Shown here one piece after another: positions 42,681 to 51,595 of a DNA stretch of 64,000 nucleotides. How positions within the stretch are numbered: position 1 is the first letter of the stretch; every line of letters begins with the position of its first letter. Location of the stretch: NCBI GenBank assembly GCA_009929695.1, contig RZZW01000003.1, positions 1-64,000 of the forward strand, read 5' to 3'. The notes beneath the pieces were generated by a model. That model ran no database searches, had not been told where the DNA came from, and saw only the letters and a program-made list of their open reading frames with translations. A program made the translations under genes and the position numbers. This DNA is from Clostridia bacterium (lineage in GTDB: Bacteria > Bacillota > Clostridia > Oscillospirales > Ruminococcaceae).

Positions 42681-43568
42681 ATGGCACTTATATCAAATAT
42701 TCTTACGCAGGTTTTCATCACGCTTATCGCGGTTACAGGCGTTTACGTTTTGACAGGCTTGACGGGCATGTTCAGCTTGGGTCAGGCGGCGTTTATGGCA
42801 ATCGGCGCATACGTGTCGGGCTTGCTTGTCGTAAAGGCGGGCGTTCCGTTTGTGCTTGCAATAATAATTGCGGTAGTGGCAGCTATGGGCATAGGCTATC
42901 TTATAGGCTATCCGGTGGTTCGTCTGCGCCGTGACTACATATCGCTTGTAACGCTCGGCTTTGGCGAAGCAATCGCGGCACTTTTAAACCGCATGACCTC
43001 GCTCACAGGCGGCGCGTCAGGCTTCACGGGCATTCCGCGCAAAACAACGCTCATCATGGCGGCTATCTCGGCAATTGCAGTCATAGCGCTTGTGGCGTTT
43101 TTCAAAACTAGCAAATACGGCCGCCAGTGCATAGCGCTGCGCGGTGACGAGCTCGCGGCAAAGGCAATGGGCATAAACGTCACAAAAATCAAGATGACCA
43201 CATTCATTTTCAGCGTTGCGCTGACCGCATATTCGGGCTGCTTGTACGCGTTCTACATGAGCTATGTCGACCCGTCGGGCTTTGGCTGGAAAAAGAGCGC
43301 AGACTGGGTAATCATGGTGTTCTTCGGCGGCGTAAACAGTCTTTCAGGCTCTGTAATCGGCGCGTTTATACTGAGCGCTCTGCCGCAGGTATTGCGCGGC
43401 CTTGCAAATTACCGCTATGTCATTTACGCGGTGCTCGTTTTGCTCATCATCAACTTCAAGCCCACAGGCTTGCTTGGCGAATGGGAGCTCACACCGAAAA
43501 ATATCAAGCAGCTTTTCACAAAGAAAAAGTCTGTTAAAAATTCTCACAAAGAGGAGGGCGAAGGCTGA
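42681..43568 (+). CDS. LIV-type ABC permease (LivM)
   Basis: A 295-residue permease: GLTGMFSLGQAAFMAIGAYVSG near 28-49, YPVVRLRRDYISLVTLGFGEAI near 73-94, and the ATPase-contact loop SKYGRQCIALRGDELAAKAMGIN near 145-167. A basic cytoplasmic tail ends the protein. Partner of LivH. Its TGA overlaps the next ATG by one base. Confidence 0.93.
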   Translation: MALISNILTQVFITLIAVTGVYVLTGLTGMFSLGQAAFMAIGAYVSGLLVVKAGVPFVLAIIIAVVAAMGIGYLIGYPVVRLRRDYISLVTLGFGEAIAALLNRMTSLTGGASGFTGIPRKTTLIMAAISAIAVIALVAFFKTSKYGRQCIALRGDELAAKAMGINVTKIKMTTFIFSVALTAYSGCLYAFYMSYVDPSGFGWKKSADWVIMVFFGGVNSLSGSVIGAFILSALPQVLRGLANYRYVIYAVLVLLIINFKPTGLLGEWELTPKNIKQLFTKKKSVKNSHKEEGEG

Positions 43569-44332
43569 TGGCATTGCTTGAAGTAAAAAACATATATAAA
43601 AGCTTTGGCGGCGTAAAGGCCATACAGGACTTTTCGATTGAAGCCAACGCCGGAGAGATACACGGAATAATCGGCCCAAACGGCGCGGGCAAAACAACCA
43701 TTTTTAACGTTATATCGGGCGTTTACCCCGCAGACAGCGGCAGCGTTGTGCTTAACGGCAGCGATATCACAAAAATGGAGCAGTATAAAATCACACGCCT
43801 CGGCATGGGGCGCACGTTCCAGAATATACGCCTTTTCAAAGGCTTGACAGTTGAAGAAAACGTCATGTGCGCCTTTGACCCGCAGAGCAAATATTCAATC
43901 CTCGGCGGCCTGCTGCCAACACCCACGCGCCGCAGCGAGGAAAAGCGCGGACGTGAGCTCTGCGGAAAATATCTTGAAGAGGTCGGCATGAAGGACTACC
44001 GCTACGAGCGCCCCGAAAACCTCTCCTACGGCATGCAGCGCCGCGTTGAAATAGCCCGCGCACTGATGTGCGAGCCGAAAATTCTTTTGCTCGACGAGCC
44101 TGCGGCTGGTCTTAACCCAACAGAGGTTTCAGAGCTCACAGAGCTTATTCAGCGCATTTCAAAGGATATCGGCTTTGGCATTCTGCTTATTGAACACCGC
44201 CTTGAGCTTGTCATGAGCATATCGCACATCATTCATGTGCAAAACTTTGGCAAGACGATAGCCGTAGGTACGCCCGAAGAGGTGCAGCATAACCAAGAGG
44301 TTATCGAGGCATATCTGGGCAAGGAGGAGTAA
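43568..44332 (+). CDS. LIV-type ABC ATPase (LivG)
   Basis: A 254-residue ABC ATPase: Walker A GPNGAGKTT near 36-44, LivG-specific TRLGMGRTFQNIRLFKGLTVEENVM near 76-100, signature NLSYGMQRRVEIARAL near 152 and Walker B ILLLDEPAAGLNPTE near 172. The LSYG form of the signature is normal for LivG. Start overlaps the permease stop. Confidence 0.95.
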   Translation: MALLEVKNIYKSFGGVKAIQDFSIEANAGEIHGIIGPNGAGKTTIFNVISGVYPADSGSVVLNGSDITKMEQYKITRLGMGRTFQNIRLFKGLTVEENVMCAFDPQSKYSILGGLLPTPTRRSEEKRGRELCGKYLEEVGMKDYRYERPENLSYGMQRRVEIARALMCEPKILLLDEPAAGLNPTEVSELTELIQRISKDIGFGILLIEHRLELVMSISHIIHVQNFGKTIAVGTPEEVQHNQEVIEAYLGKEE

Positions 44333-44334
44333 GC

Positions 44335-45042
44335 ATGGGAGTAATGCTGAAAGTAAACGACCTTAGCGTAAACTATGGTCACGTAAAAGCGCTCAAGCAC
44401 GCAAATATCGAGGTCGAAAGTGGCAAAATAGTTTCAATCATCGGCGCAAACGGCGCGGGTAAAAGCACTATGTTAAGGGCTATTTCCGGCCTTGTAAAGC
44501 CCGCGACAGGCAATGTCGAGTTCATGGGCAGCGCGCTGCCTGCAAAGCCGAGCAAAATCGTCGCAAAGGGCGTAGTGCACGTTCCCGAGGGTCGCAAAAC
44601 CTTTTCGGGGTTGACGATACGCGACAACCTTCTCGTCGGAGGCTACCTTTATAAAGGCAAGCAGCTTGAAGAAAATCTTGAGAAGCAGTATAAGCTTTTC
44701 CCGATACTTGAAGAGCGCAAAAACCAGTTTGCAGGCACGCTTTCGGGCGGCGAGCAGCAGATGCTCGCAGTTTCACGCGGGCTTATGTCAAACCCTAAAA
44801 TAATCCTTCTAGACGAGCCGTCGATGGGTCTTGCGCCTATCATCGTAAACCAAATTTACGATTTGATACGTCAGATAAGAGACTCCGGCATAACTGTTTT
44901 GCTTGTTGAGCAAAACGCGCGTAAGGCGCTTGGCATATGCGATTATGCCTACGTGCTTGAAAACGGAATTATAAGCTTGCAGGGCACAGGCGACGAGCTT
45001 TTGCGCTCTGACTCCGTGCGCAAAGCGTATCTCGGAGGCTAA
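44335..45042 (+). CDS. LIV-type ABC ATPase (LivF)
   Basis: A 235-residue ABC ATPase of LivF type: Walker A GANGAGKST near 38-46, VPEGRKTFSGLTIRDNLLVGGY near 82-103, signature LSGGEQQMLAVSRGLM near 138 and Walker B ILLDEPSMGLAP near 158. It completes a five-gene LIV transporter. AAGGAGGAG precedes the ATG. The next gene begins only three bases after the stop, so the enzymes that follow are cotranscribed with the transporter. Confidence 0.95.
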   Translation: MGVMLKVNDLSVNYGHVKALKHANIEVESGKIVSIIGANGAGKSTMLRAISGLVKPATGNVEFMGSALPAKPSKIVAKGVVHVPEGRKTFSGLTIRDNLLVGGYLYKGKQLEENLEKQYKLFPILEERKNQFAGTLSGGEQQMLAVSRGLMSNPKIILLDEPSMGLAPIIVNQIYDLIRQIRDSGITVLLVEQNARKALGICDYAYVLENGIISLQGTGDELLRSDSVRKAYLGG

Positions 45043-45045
45043 AGC

Positions 45046-45414
45046 ATGAGCAGGGAAGAAATTGAGAAATTGAATTTTTCAATAGAGCATTTCGGTGTGA
45101 ACTGCGAAAGCGAAAAAGAGGCGTGTGAAATGGCGGCGCTGTTCGCCGCACTTTTCGGCTTGCAGCAGGGGCGCAGCAATGACGGCGCGGTTTTCACACA
45201 GGACAAAATCGAGTGGATGAAGCAAAGCGGACGCGGCAAACACGGACACATCGGCATCGCAACCGATGATTTGCCCGCAGCGCGAAAACTGATTGAAAGC
45301 GAAGGCTACGCCTTTGACGAGAGCAGCATAAAGCTTCGTCCCGACAAAAGTATATGGGTTATCTATTTTAAATACGAGTTTGCGGGCTTTGCCGTACATC
45401 TCGCACAAAGATAA
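45046..45414 (+). CDS. Stand-alone VOC-like domain related to the C-terminal domain of clostridial KDPG aldolases
   Basis: A 122-residue protein: HFGVNCESEKEACEMAALFAALFGL at the start, GKHGHIGIATDDLPAARKLIESEGY in the middle and WVIYFKYEFAGFAVHLAQR at the end (parts of each quoted). From memory this is the pattern of the ~110-residue glyoxalase/VOC-fold extension found at the C-terminus of Clostridia 2-keto-3-deoxy-6-phosphogluconate aldolases, here without any aldolase barrel. GGAGG lies 7 bases before the ATG. Lying between the LIV transporter and a dehydratase of the Edd/IlvD family, it may bind or isomerise a keto-acid intermediate (inference). Confidence 0.7.
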   Translation: MSREEIEKLNFSIEHFGVNCESEKEACEMAALFAALFGLQQGRSNDGAVFTQDKIEWMKQSGRGKHGHIGIATDDLPAARKLIESEGYAFDESSIKLRPDKSIWVIYFKYEFAGFAVHLAQR

Positions 45415-45441
45415 ATTTAGCAACAGGAAAGGAAAATAAGT

Positions 45442-47106
45442 ATGATTCGCACATGGAACGAAGAATCTCTCGACCATCGCAACGCTCTGCTTTACGCAAT
45501 GGGCGTTTCGGAGGACGACGTAAAAAGACCAATCATCGGTCTTGTAAACTCATGGAACGAGATGAACCCCGGCCATTTCCCGTTTAAAGACATCATCAAG
45601 GAGATGAAGGAGGAGATATACGCTGCGGGAGGCTTGGCGCTTGAATTGCCCGTTACAGGCATCTGCGACGGCATCTGCTCAAACACACCGGGCGACCGTT
45701 ATACTCTCCCCGCGCGCGACATGGTGTCAAGCGAGGTCGAGACGGTTGCAGAGCTCAACATGCTTGAGGGCATGGTTATAATGGCCACGTGCGACAAGGT
45801 TGTGCCTGGCATGGTAATGGCGGCGCTGCGCGTAAATATCCCGACGGTTATGTTCACAGGCGGCTATATGGCTGCCGGACGCCTCGGCGACAAAATGCTG
45901 ACGCTCACTCACACAAAGCAAGCCTACGCCGCATACATCGAGGGCGACATGACGCAGGCACAATATAAAGACGTAGTGCGCAACGCGTGCCCCACACCGG
46001 GCGCCTGCCCGTTCATGGGCACGGCAAACACAATGTGCGCAATGGCTGAAATCCTCGGCCTTTCACCGCACGGAAACGCGTCCGCACGCAGCCAAACACC
46101 CGTTTGGCACGAGCTTGGCAAAACAGCCGCGCGCCGCGTTATGCAGGCAGTCAAGGAAGAAATTCGCCCGCGCGATATCATCGGACAAAACAACTTTGAA
46201 AACGTCGTGCGCTACATGATGGCGACAGGCGGCTCGACAAACAGCCTTTTGCACATTCCCGCAATCGCACGTCAGATGGATTGCGAAATTTTGCCCGAAA
46301 CATTTGACGAAATCAGCCGCAAGGTGCCGGTCATAAGCACTATTTACCCAAATCACCCCACCTACACAATGGAGGAGTTTGACGCGGCAGGCGGCCTTGG
46401 CGCAGTTGTAAAAGAGCTTGCGGCAGCCGATAAAATCGACACAACGGCAAAGGGCATGTTCGGCACTATTGCCGAAAAAGCGGCCCTTGCCGAAAATAAA
46501 AACCACGACGTCATCCGCACCGTGGCTGACCCGATTAACGCACAGGGCGGCCTTGCCGTATTGCACGGCAATATCGGCACAGACAGCGCCATTGTAAAAT
46601 TCAGCGCCGTTGACCCCTCCGCGTGGTGCTTCACAGGCAAAGCAAAATGCTACGACTCGCAGGACGACGCTTGGCACGCTATACTTAAAGATGAAATAGT
46701 TGCTGGCGATGTAGTAATAATCCGCTACGAAGGGCCGAAGGGCAGCCCCGGAATGCCGCACATGGAGACATTTATGGCGGCTGTGCTCGGCAAAGGACTT
46801 GGCAGCGATATTGCGCTTGTGTCTGACGGACGCTTCTCAGGCGCGACAGGCGGGCTTGCGATAGGCCACGTCAGCCCCGAGGCATACGAGGGTGGAAACC
46901 TTGCGCTTATTAAGGACGGCGATGTTGTTATAATTGATATCCAAAACCGCAGCCTTAATGTAGACGTTGACAGCGTTGAGCTTGAAGAGCGCCGCAAGCA
47001 GTGGAAACGTGTAAATAAGCCCGCCACAGGTTGGCTACAGCTTTACAGAAAAAACTGCACCTCTGCACACAGAGGCGCAACAGTGTACTGGGATACAAAC
47101 GATTAA
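45442..47106 (+). CDS. IlvD/Edd-family dehydratase
   Basis: A 554-residue Fe-S dehydratase of the dihydroxy-acid/sugar-acid dehydratase family. Cluster and active-site elements: CDGICSN (C75, C79), CDKVVPG (C117), and [11 protein letters not shown] (C189); C-terminal domain has [21 protein letters not shown] near 455-475. The form [11 protein letters not shown] differs from IlvD (CGGMYTANTM) and Edd (CTFYGTANSN). Context with a sugar epimerase, a LacI regulator and an aldolase-type VOC domain favours an aldonic or uronic acid substrate over valine/isoleucine synthesis, although a biosynthetic IlvD is not excluded. Same operon as the LIV genes (27-base gap). Confidence 0.85.
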   Translation: MIRTWNEESLDHRNALLYAMGVSEDDVKRPIIGLVNSWNEMNPGHFPFKDIIKEMKEEIYAAGGLALELPVTGICDGICSNTPGDRYTLPARDMVSSEVETVAELNMLEGMVIMATCDKVVPGMVMAALRVNIPTVMFTGGYMAAGRLGDKMLTLTHTKQAYAAYIEGDMTQAQYKDVVRNACPTPGACPFMGTANTMCAMAEILGLSPHGNASARSQTPVWHELGKTAARRVMQAVKEEIRPRDIIGQNNFENVVRYMMATGGSTNSLLHIPAIARQMDCEILPETFDEISRKVPVISTIYPNHPTYTMEEFDAAGGLGAVVKELAAADKIDTTAKGMFGTIAEKAALAENKNHDVIRTVADPINAQGGLAVLHGNIGTDSAIVKFSAVDPSAWCFTGKAKCYDSQDDAWHAILKDEIVAGDVVIIRYEGPKGSPGMPHMETFMAAVLGKGLGSDIALVSDGRFSGATGGLAIGHVSPEAYEGGNLALIKDGDVVIIDIQNRSLNVDVDSVELEERRKQWKRVNKPATGWLQLYRKNCTSAHRGATVYWDTND

Positions 47107-47160
47107 CAGTATATTTTGGCAATATTTGAGAGATTATGTGAAAAACAACCACACTTGAGA

Positions 47161-47189
47161 TTGAAACAAACGTTTTTTCATGGTACGAT
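47161..47189 (+). promoter_or_regulatory. Promoter and operator of LacI-family gene
   Basis: TTGAAA (47161-47166), 17-base spacer, TACGAT (47184-47189). The spacer carries AAACAAACGTTTTTT (47164-47178), a near-palindrome around a central CG as in LacI-family operators, so repression and autoregulation are likely. The 129-bp gap before it has no terminator that I can see. Confidence 0.55.
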
Positions 47190-47235
47190 AATATAAATGA
47201 TAACACGTATTAAACAGTGTGGGAGATGTGACTAA

Positions 47236-48243
47236 ATGGCTACCATAAAAACAGTTGCAAAGCTTGCGGGAGTGTCCGCGAGTACAGTTTCGCGCACGAT
47301 AAGCGGCAAAGGGTATGTCAACGATACCACAAAAGAGAAAATACAAGAGGCGATACGTCAGACAGGCTACAGCCCAAACGTGCTTGCAAAAAGCCTTAAA
47401 ATGGGCAGCAGCAACACAATTGCGCTGCTTGTGCCAGATATCCAGAACCTTATATTCCCTGCGATAACGCGCGGCATTGAGGACACAGCCCGCAAAAACG
47501 GCTTCGCCGTACTGCTGTGCAACACCGACGAGGACAGCGACGTCGAAAAAGGTTACATCGATAAGCTGAAAAACCGCTGGATAGACGGCTTTGTTGTCTG
47601 CTCGTATACACCGGGTTCAAACCATATCCGCGCGCTGCACTCCGCAGGCTTTCCAACTGTGCTTGTAAACCGTTACGAGCCCGGCAGTCCCATCGACACC
47701 ATCACTATTGACAACTATCAGTCGGCATATAACGCCGTTGGATATCTCATTCGAGGCGGCAGCAAGCACATTGCGATAGCGCTCGGACGCGAGGAGCTTA
47801 TACTCTATCGCGAGCGCTACCGCGGCTACTGCGACGCGCTGAAAGACACCGGTCTGCCATATGACGAAGCGCTCGTAATGCGCGAGACAAGCGGCTCTGA
47901 CAGCTTTTACGGCTTGACAAAAGAGCTTTTTGCCAAAAACAAAAACGTCGACGGAATATTTGCGACAAGCGACCCTAAAGCGTTTGTGGTGCTTCACGCG
48001 CTGCACGATTTAGGCATAAAAATACCGTCAGACGTAGCCGTCATAGGCTTTGATAACGTCGATTTATCGGCGAAGGTAGAGCCGCCGCTGTCAACTGTGT
48101 CGCAGCCGCTTTACGAGATGGGCGTCATAGCCGCCACAAAGCTTATAAGGCAGATAAAATACAAAGTGAAAAACGGCGTGCTTCCCGCGCCTGTGTGCGA
48201 GGTGCTAAACACCGACCTCATCGTAAGGCGCAGCACACGCTGA
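47236..48243 (+). CDS. LacI-family transcriptional regulator
   Basis: A 335-residue repressor. N-terminal HTH and hinge: TIKTVAKLAGVSASTVSRTISGK (3-25) and YSPNVLAKSLK (about 48-58). The rest (60-330) is a periplasmic-binding-protein-like sensor with IALLVPDIQNLIFPAITRGIEDTA, VIGFDNVDLSAKVEPPLSTVSQP and the conserved Asp. It would bind a sugar or sugar-acid effector. Its own promoter contains an operator-like site. It is the probable specific regulator of the surrounding catabolic genes (inference). Confidence 0.93.
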   Translation: MATIKTVAKLAGVSASTVSRTISGKGYVNDTTKEKIQEAIRQTGYSPNVLAKSLKMGSSNTIALLVPDIQNLIFPAITRGIEDTARKNGFAVLLCNTDEDSDVEKGYIDKLKNRWIDGFVVCSYTPGSNHIRALHSAGFPTVLVNRYEPGSPIDTITIDNYQSAYNAVGYLIRGGSKHIAIALGREELILYRERYRGYCDALKDTGLPYDEALVMRETSGSDSFYGLTKELFAKNKNVDGIFATSDPKAFVVLHALHDLGIKIPSDVAVIGFDNVDLSAKVEPPLSTVSQPLYEMGVIAATKLIRQIKYKVKNGVLPAPVCEVLNTDLIVRRSTR

Positions 48244-48258
48244 AAATACGGAGATATA

Positions 48259-49089
48259 ATGAATAAGCTTGGCATAAATTTATGGAACTGGGTAAATTCG
48301 CTAGACAGCGACTGCCTGTCTCTGCCATCAAAAATAGCGCAGATGGGTTTCACCGCAATAGAGCTGCCCATGACTTCACCGCACATAGACGAAAAACTTG
48401 CTTACGAGGTGCAAAAAAGCGGGCTTTCAGTCTCGCTTTGTGCCTGCATGAGTGCGGGGCGCGACATATCAAGCTTTGATGAAACAGTGCGAAATAGCAC
48501 AAAAAGCTACATAAAAGATTGTCTTAAAACGGGTGAAAGGCTTGGCGCAACAGTGTTCGCAGGCCCGCTTTATGCGGGCGGCGGCAAGCGGCATTATCTG
48601 TCTGACGACGATAAAAAACGCGAGTGGCAATTAGCTGCGGACGGCGTGCGCGAGATGGCGCAGTTTGCCGCCGAGTGCGGCGTTCCGCTTGCGCTTGAAC
48701 CGCTAAACCGCTACCGCACAAGCGTCGTAAACACGGCACATCAATGCTTGCAGCTTATAGATGACATCGGCGAAAAAAACGTCGGTGTGCATTTTGACAC
48801 ATATCAGGCGGGCATCGAGGAGTACAGCATCACAGGCGCTATGGAGGACGTGTTAAAGGCGGGCAAAATGGCGCATTTTCACGCCTGTGCAAACAACCGC
48901 GGCGCACCGGGGCAGGGCTTTTTTTCTTGGGCGGAGATTTTTTGCCTGCTAAAGCGCTACGGCTACAATGGCGACGTGACTATGGAAACCTTTGCGCACG
49001 GCGGCCTTGACAGCGGCTACACAGAAGCTACAGTGCCGCCCGACGCTCTTGCACTCGCGGGGCTTGCCTGCATGAAACAGTTTTTTTAA
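48259..49089 (+). CDS. Sugar isomerase/epimerase, TIM-barrel (ketose 3-epimerase-like)
   Basis: A 276-residue xylose-isomerase-like TIM barrel of the D-psicose/D-tagatose 3-epimerase type. Metal ligands and sugar site: ALEPLNRYRTSVVNT near 152-166 (Glu), VGVHFDTYQAGIEE near 176-189 (Asp), MAHFHACANNRGAPGQGF near 209-226 (His, Arg) and TMETF near 243 (Glu). It would interconvert a ketose or keto-acid at C3. It starts 15 bases after the LacI gene. Confidence 0.87.
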   Translation: MNKLGINLWNWVNSLDSDCLSLPSKIAQMGFTAIELPMTSPHIDEKLAYEVQKSGLSVSLCACMSAGRDISSFDETVRNSTKSYIKDCLKTGERLGATVFAGPLYAGGGKRHYLSDDDKKREWQLAADGVREMAQFAAECGVPLALEPLNRYRTSVVNTAHQCLQLIDDIGEKNVGVHFDTYQAGIEEYSITGAMEDVLKAGKMAHFHACANNRGAPGQGFFSWAEIFCLLKRYGYNGDVTMETFAHGGLDSGYTEATVPPDALALAGLACMKQFF

Positions 49090-49105
49090 TAAAACACATC
49101 AAGAT

Positions 49106-49121
49106 GTGCAATCGATTGCAC
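49106..49121. promoter_or_regulatory. Perfect palindromic operator before OYE gene
   Basis: GTGCAATCGATTGCAC, a perfect 16-bp palindrome with central CG, 34 bp before the flavoprotein start. It suits the local LacI regulator and also fits the CcpA cre core. No clear promoter hexamers flank it. Confidence 0.65.
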
Positions 49122-49155
49122 TATCTTTTCCTATGAATGGAGAGTGAGACTATAA

Positions 49156-50532
49156 ATGGCTTCACACGAGAAATTTAGCATTAAAACGCTTGACGAATTA
49201 AAGGGCAAAATAGACGCGCTCGGCGTAAATTTGCAGATTGCCGAAGATATTTCTCCGCTTGCACAGCCTGTTCGCGTCGGCACAAAGACAGCGCCGAACT
49301 CCTTTGCTGTACTGCCGATGGAGGGCTGCGACTCAAACCTCGACGGCTCGCCGTCAGAGCTTGTCGAGCGCCGTTATATGCGCTTTGCCGCAGGCGGAGC
49401 AGGGCTTTTGTGGTGGGAGGCTTGCGCGGTTATCCCCGAGGGGCGCGCAAACGAGCGTCAGATGATGCTCACGGCAAGCAACATAAGCAAATTTGCCGCG
49501 CTTTTGGCAAAGACAAACGCTGCCGCCGCAAACACAATGGGCGACGGGCACACACCGATAAATATTTTGCAGCTCACACATTCCGGACGCTACAGCCGTC
49601 CTGAGGGACATAAATCACGCGCAATTGTCCCGCAGCACGACCCATTGCTTGACCCGCGCAGCGGCGTCACAGAAGCTACGGCGATGGTCACTGACGACTA
49701 TCTCGACGCGCTGACACAGCGCTACGTCCAAAGCGCTCTGCTTGCAAAAGAAGCGGGCTTTGACGGCGTTGACATCAAAAGCTGCCACCGCTATCTTTTG
49801 AGCGAGCTTTTAGCAAGCCACACGCGCGAGGGCAAATACGGCGGCAGCTTTGAAAACCGCACACGCTTTTTGCGCCAAACTATCCGTGCAGTGCGCGCGG
49901 CAGTCGGCAAAGATTTCATAATCGCGTGCCGCTTCAACGTATTTGACGCGCACCCGTACCCTTACGGCTTTGGCGTTGACAAGGAAAATTCATGGAAATT
50001 TGACCCGACTGAGCCAATGGCACTTGTGAAAATGCTCGTCGATGAGGGCGTTGATTTACTCAGCAATTCAGCGGGAAATCCATATTACATCTATCCGCAG
50101 GTCACGCGTCCGTTTGACCTTTCAAGCATGGGCATACCAACGCCCGACGAGCATCCGCTTGAGAGCGTCGCGCGATTGTTTGAATTTACGCGTCAGATAC
50201 AAGCCGCCGCGGGCGATGTGCCTGTCGTCGGCAACGGCTACACTTGGCTGCGCCAATTTCTGCCGTATGCAGGCGCTGCAAACTTAAAGAGCGGAAGCTG
50301 CAAATTTGTAGGCCTTGGCCGCTCGAGCTTTGCCTATCCCGATGCCCCGCACGATGTTTTGAAGGGTGAGGGAATGACCCCCGCAAAATGCTGTATCACG
50401 TGCAGCAAATGCACACAGATAATGCGCGACCACGGCATGACAGGCTGCGTTATAAAGGACGCAAAAGTATACGCGCCGCTTTATAAAGAAGCCCGTGCAG
50501 ACGCGGAAAGCCGCGAAAAAAGCTTTCAGTGA
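49156..50532 (+). CDS. Old Yellow Enzyme-type NADH:flavin oxidoreductase with Fe-S motif
   Basis: A 458-residue FMN TIM-barrel oxidoreductase. OYE core: NSFAVLPMEGCDSNLDG near 52, LQLTHSGRYSRPEGHKSR near 139-156, GFDGVDIKSCHRYLLSELLA near 198-217, SNSAGNPYY and VVGNGYTWLR. Cysteines 412, 413, 416, 419 and 431 (CCITCSKC then GC) match the 4Fe-4S site of 2,4-dienoyl-CoA-reductase-type members, but the C-terminal FAD/NADH domain of those ~650-residue enzymes is missing. Electrons must come from another protein. It probably reduces an activated C=C or C=O of a pathway intermediate. ATG 49156, site GGAGAGTGAG. Confidence 0.87.
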   Translation: MASHEKFSIKTLDELKGKIDALGVNLQIAEDISPLAQPVRVGTKTAPNSFAVLPMEGCDSNLDGSPSELVERRYMRFAAGGAGLLWWEACAVIPEGRANERQMMLTASNISKFAALLAKTNAAAANTMGDGHTPINILQLTHSGRYSRPEGHKSRAIVPQHDPLLDPRSGVTEATAMVTDDYLDALTQRYVQSALLAKEAGFDGVDIKSCHRYLLSELLASHTREGKYGGSFENRTRFLRQTIRAVRAAVGKDFIIACRFNVFDAHPYPYGFGVDKENSWKFDPTEPMALVKMLVDEGVDLLSNSAGNPYYIYPQVTRPFDLSSMGIPTPDEHPLESVARLFEFTRQIQAAAGDVPVVGNGYTWLRQFLPYAGAANLKSGSCKFVGLGRSSFAYPDAPHDVLKGEGMTPAKCCITCSKCTQIMRDHGMTGCVIKDAKVYAPLYKEARADAESREKSFQ

Positions 50533-50542
50533 GGAAATGAAA

Positions 50543-51571
50543 ATGGATATATACAAAAGCAAAGTCGGCCGCGTATGCGAGCCGATGAAAACAGATTTTA
50601 TACAGCACGAATTTGAAGCCCCCGCAAAGGGCAAGGTGCTTATAAAAGTGGTTGCGAGCGCAATTTGCGGCAGCGATTTGCATATTTTTAAAGGCAAGCA
50701 CCCGTCAGTTTCGCTGCCCTCCACTATAGGTCATGAATTTTCGGGCGACGTTGCGGCTGTCGGCGAGGGCGTGACAAAGGTAAAGGTCGGCGAGCGCGTC
50801 ACGGTTGAGCCTTGCATTGTCTGCGGAAAATGCGACGCTTGCCGCCACGGAGACTACGGCTACTGCGAAAACATCAGCTTCACCTACCGCAACGGAGACG
50901 GCGCAATGGCGGACTATGTGCTTGTTGACGCAGATTACGTCTACACTCTGCCCGATTATCTCACCTACGAGACAGGCGCTTTAATAGAGCCGATGTCCGT
51001 CGCCACACACGCTGTGCGCCGCGCGGATATTCGTCTCGGCGAGACAGTTCTCGTCATCGGCGCGGGCGCAATAGGCATGCTCGTCGCCGCAATATGCCGC
51101 AAAAACGGCGCGGGCGAGGTCATCGTGGCCGATTTCTCTGACGCGCGTCTCGACATGGCAAAGCAGCTCGGCGCAACTATGACGATAAACTCCGGCAAGC
51201 AAGACCTCGAAGCCGAGATATCAAGGCTCACAAACGGCAAGGGCGTTGACAAAAGCTTTGAGTGCGTCGGCTTGCAGGCGACATTTTTACAGGCTATGAT
51301 GACGCTTAAGCGCAACGGCACAGCCACGGTTATAGGCATTTTTGAAAACCCGCAGATAACCATTCCCGCAAGCCGTTTTGTCACACACGAGATACACGTG
51401 CAGGGAGCGCAGGGCTATTGCTGGGACTTCCCGATAGCGCTAAAGCTCGCGCGCGAGATAGACCTCTCAAAGCTCGTCACACACACCTTCCCGCTAGACG
51501 ATTTGCAAACAGCGCTTGAAACCTGTCTTGACAGAAATTCGGGCAGCATTAAGGTGATTTTGAAGCCATAA
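50543..51571 (+). CDS. Zinc-dependent medium-chain alcohol/polyol dehydrogenase
   Basis: A 342-residue MDR enzyme. Catalytic zinc ligands C42 (AICGSDLH) and H64/E65 (GHEFSGDV), structural zinc cysteines at about 94, 97, 100 and 108 (CGKCDACRHGDYGYC), and a Rossmann motif VLVIGAGAIGMLVAA near 168-182. It resembles sorbitol, threonine and L-gulonate-type dehydrogenases; the exact alcohol is unknown. ATG 50543 lies 8 bases after GAGG, better than the ATG at 50537. It begins 10 bases after the OYE gene. Confidence 0.9.
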   Translation: MDIYKSKVGRVCEPMKTDFIQHEFEAPAKGKVLIKVVASAICGSDLHIFKGKHPSVSLPSTIGHEFSGDVAAVGEGVTKVKVGERVTVEPCIVCGKCDACRHGDYGYCENISFTYRNGDGAMADYVLVDADYVYTLPDYLTYETGALIEPMSVATHAVRRADIRLGETVLVIGAGAIGMLVAAICRKNGAGEVIVADFSDARLDMAKQLGATMTINSGKQDLEAEISRLTNGKGVDKSFECVGLQATFLQAMMTLKRNGTATVIGIFENPQITIPASRFVTHEIHVQGAQGYCWDFPIALKLAREIDLSKLVTHTFPLDDLQTALETCLDRNSGSIKVILKP

Positions 51572-51595
51572 CAATTTATTACGACAGGTGGAAAT

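Noticed and set aside
46063-46761. 232-codon minus-strand frame opposite the dehydratase gene
   Set aside because: Shadow of a well supported gene, no start signal, no recognisable motif.
40501-47106. Simple branched-chain amino acid uptake plus ilvD biosynthesis
   Set aside because: Not fully excluded, but the VOC domain between transporter and dehydratase, and the LacI regulator and sugar epimerase after it, fit catabolism of another acid better.
47164-47178. CcpA cre site in the lacI promoter
   Set aside because: The TG...CA flanks required by the cre core are missing; a local LacI operator is more likely.
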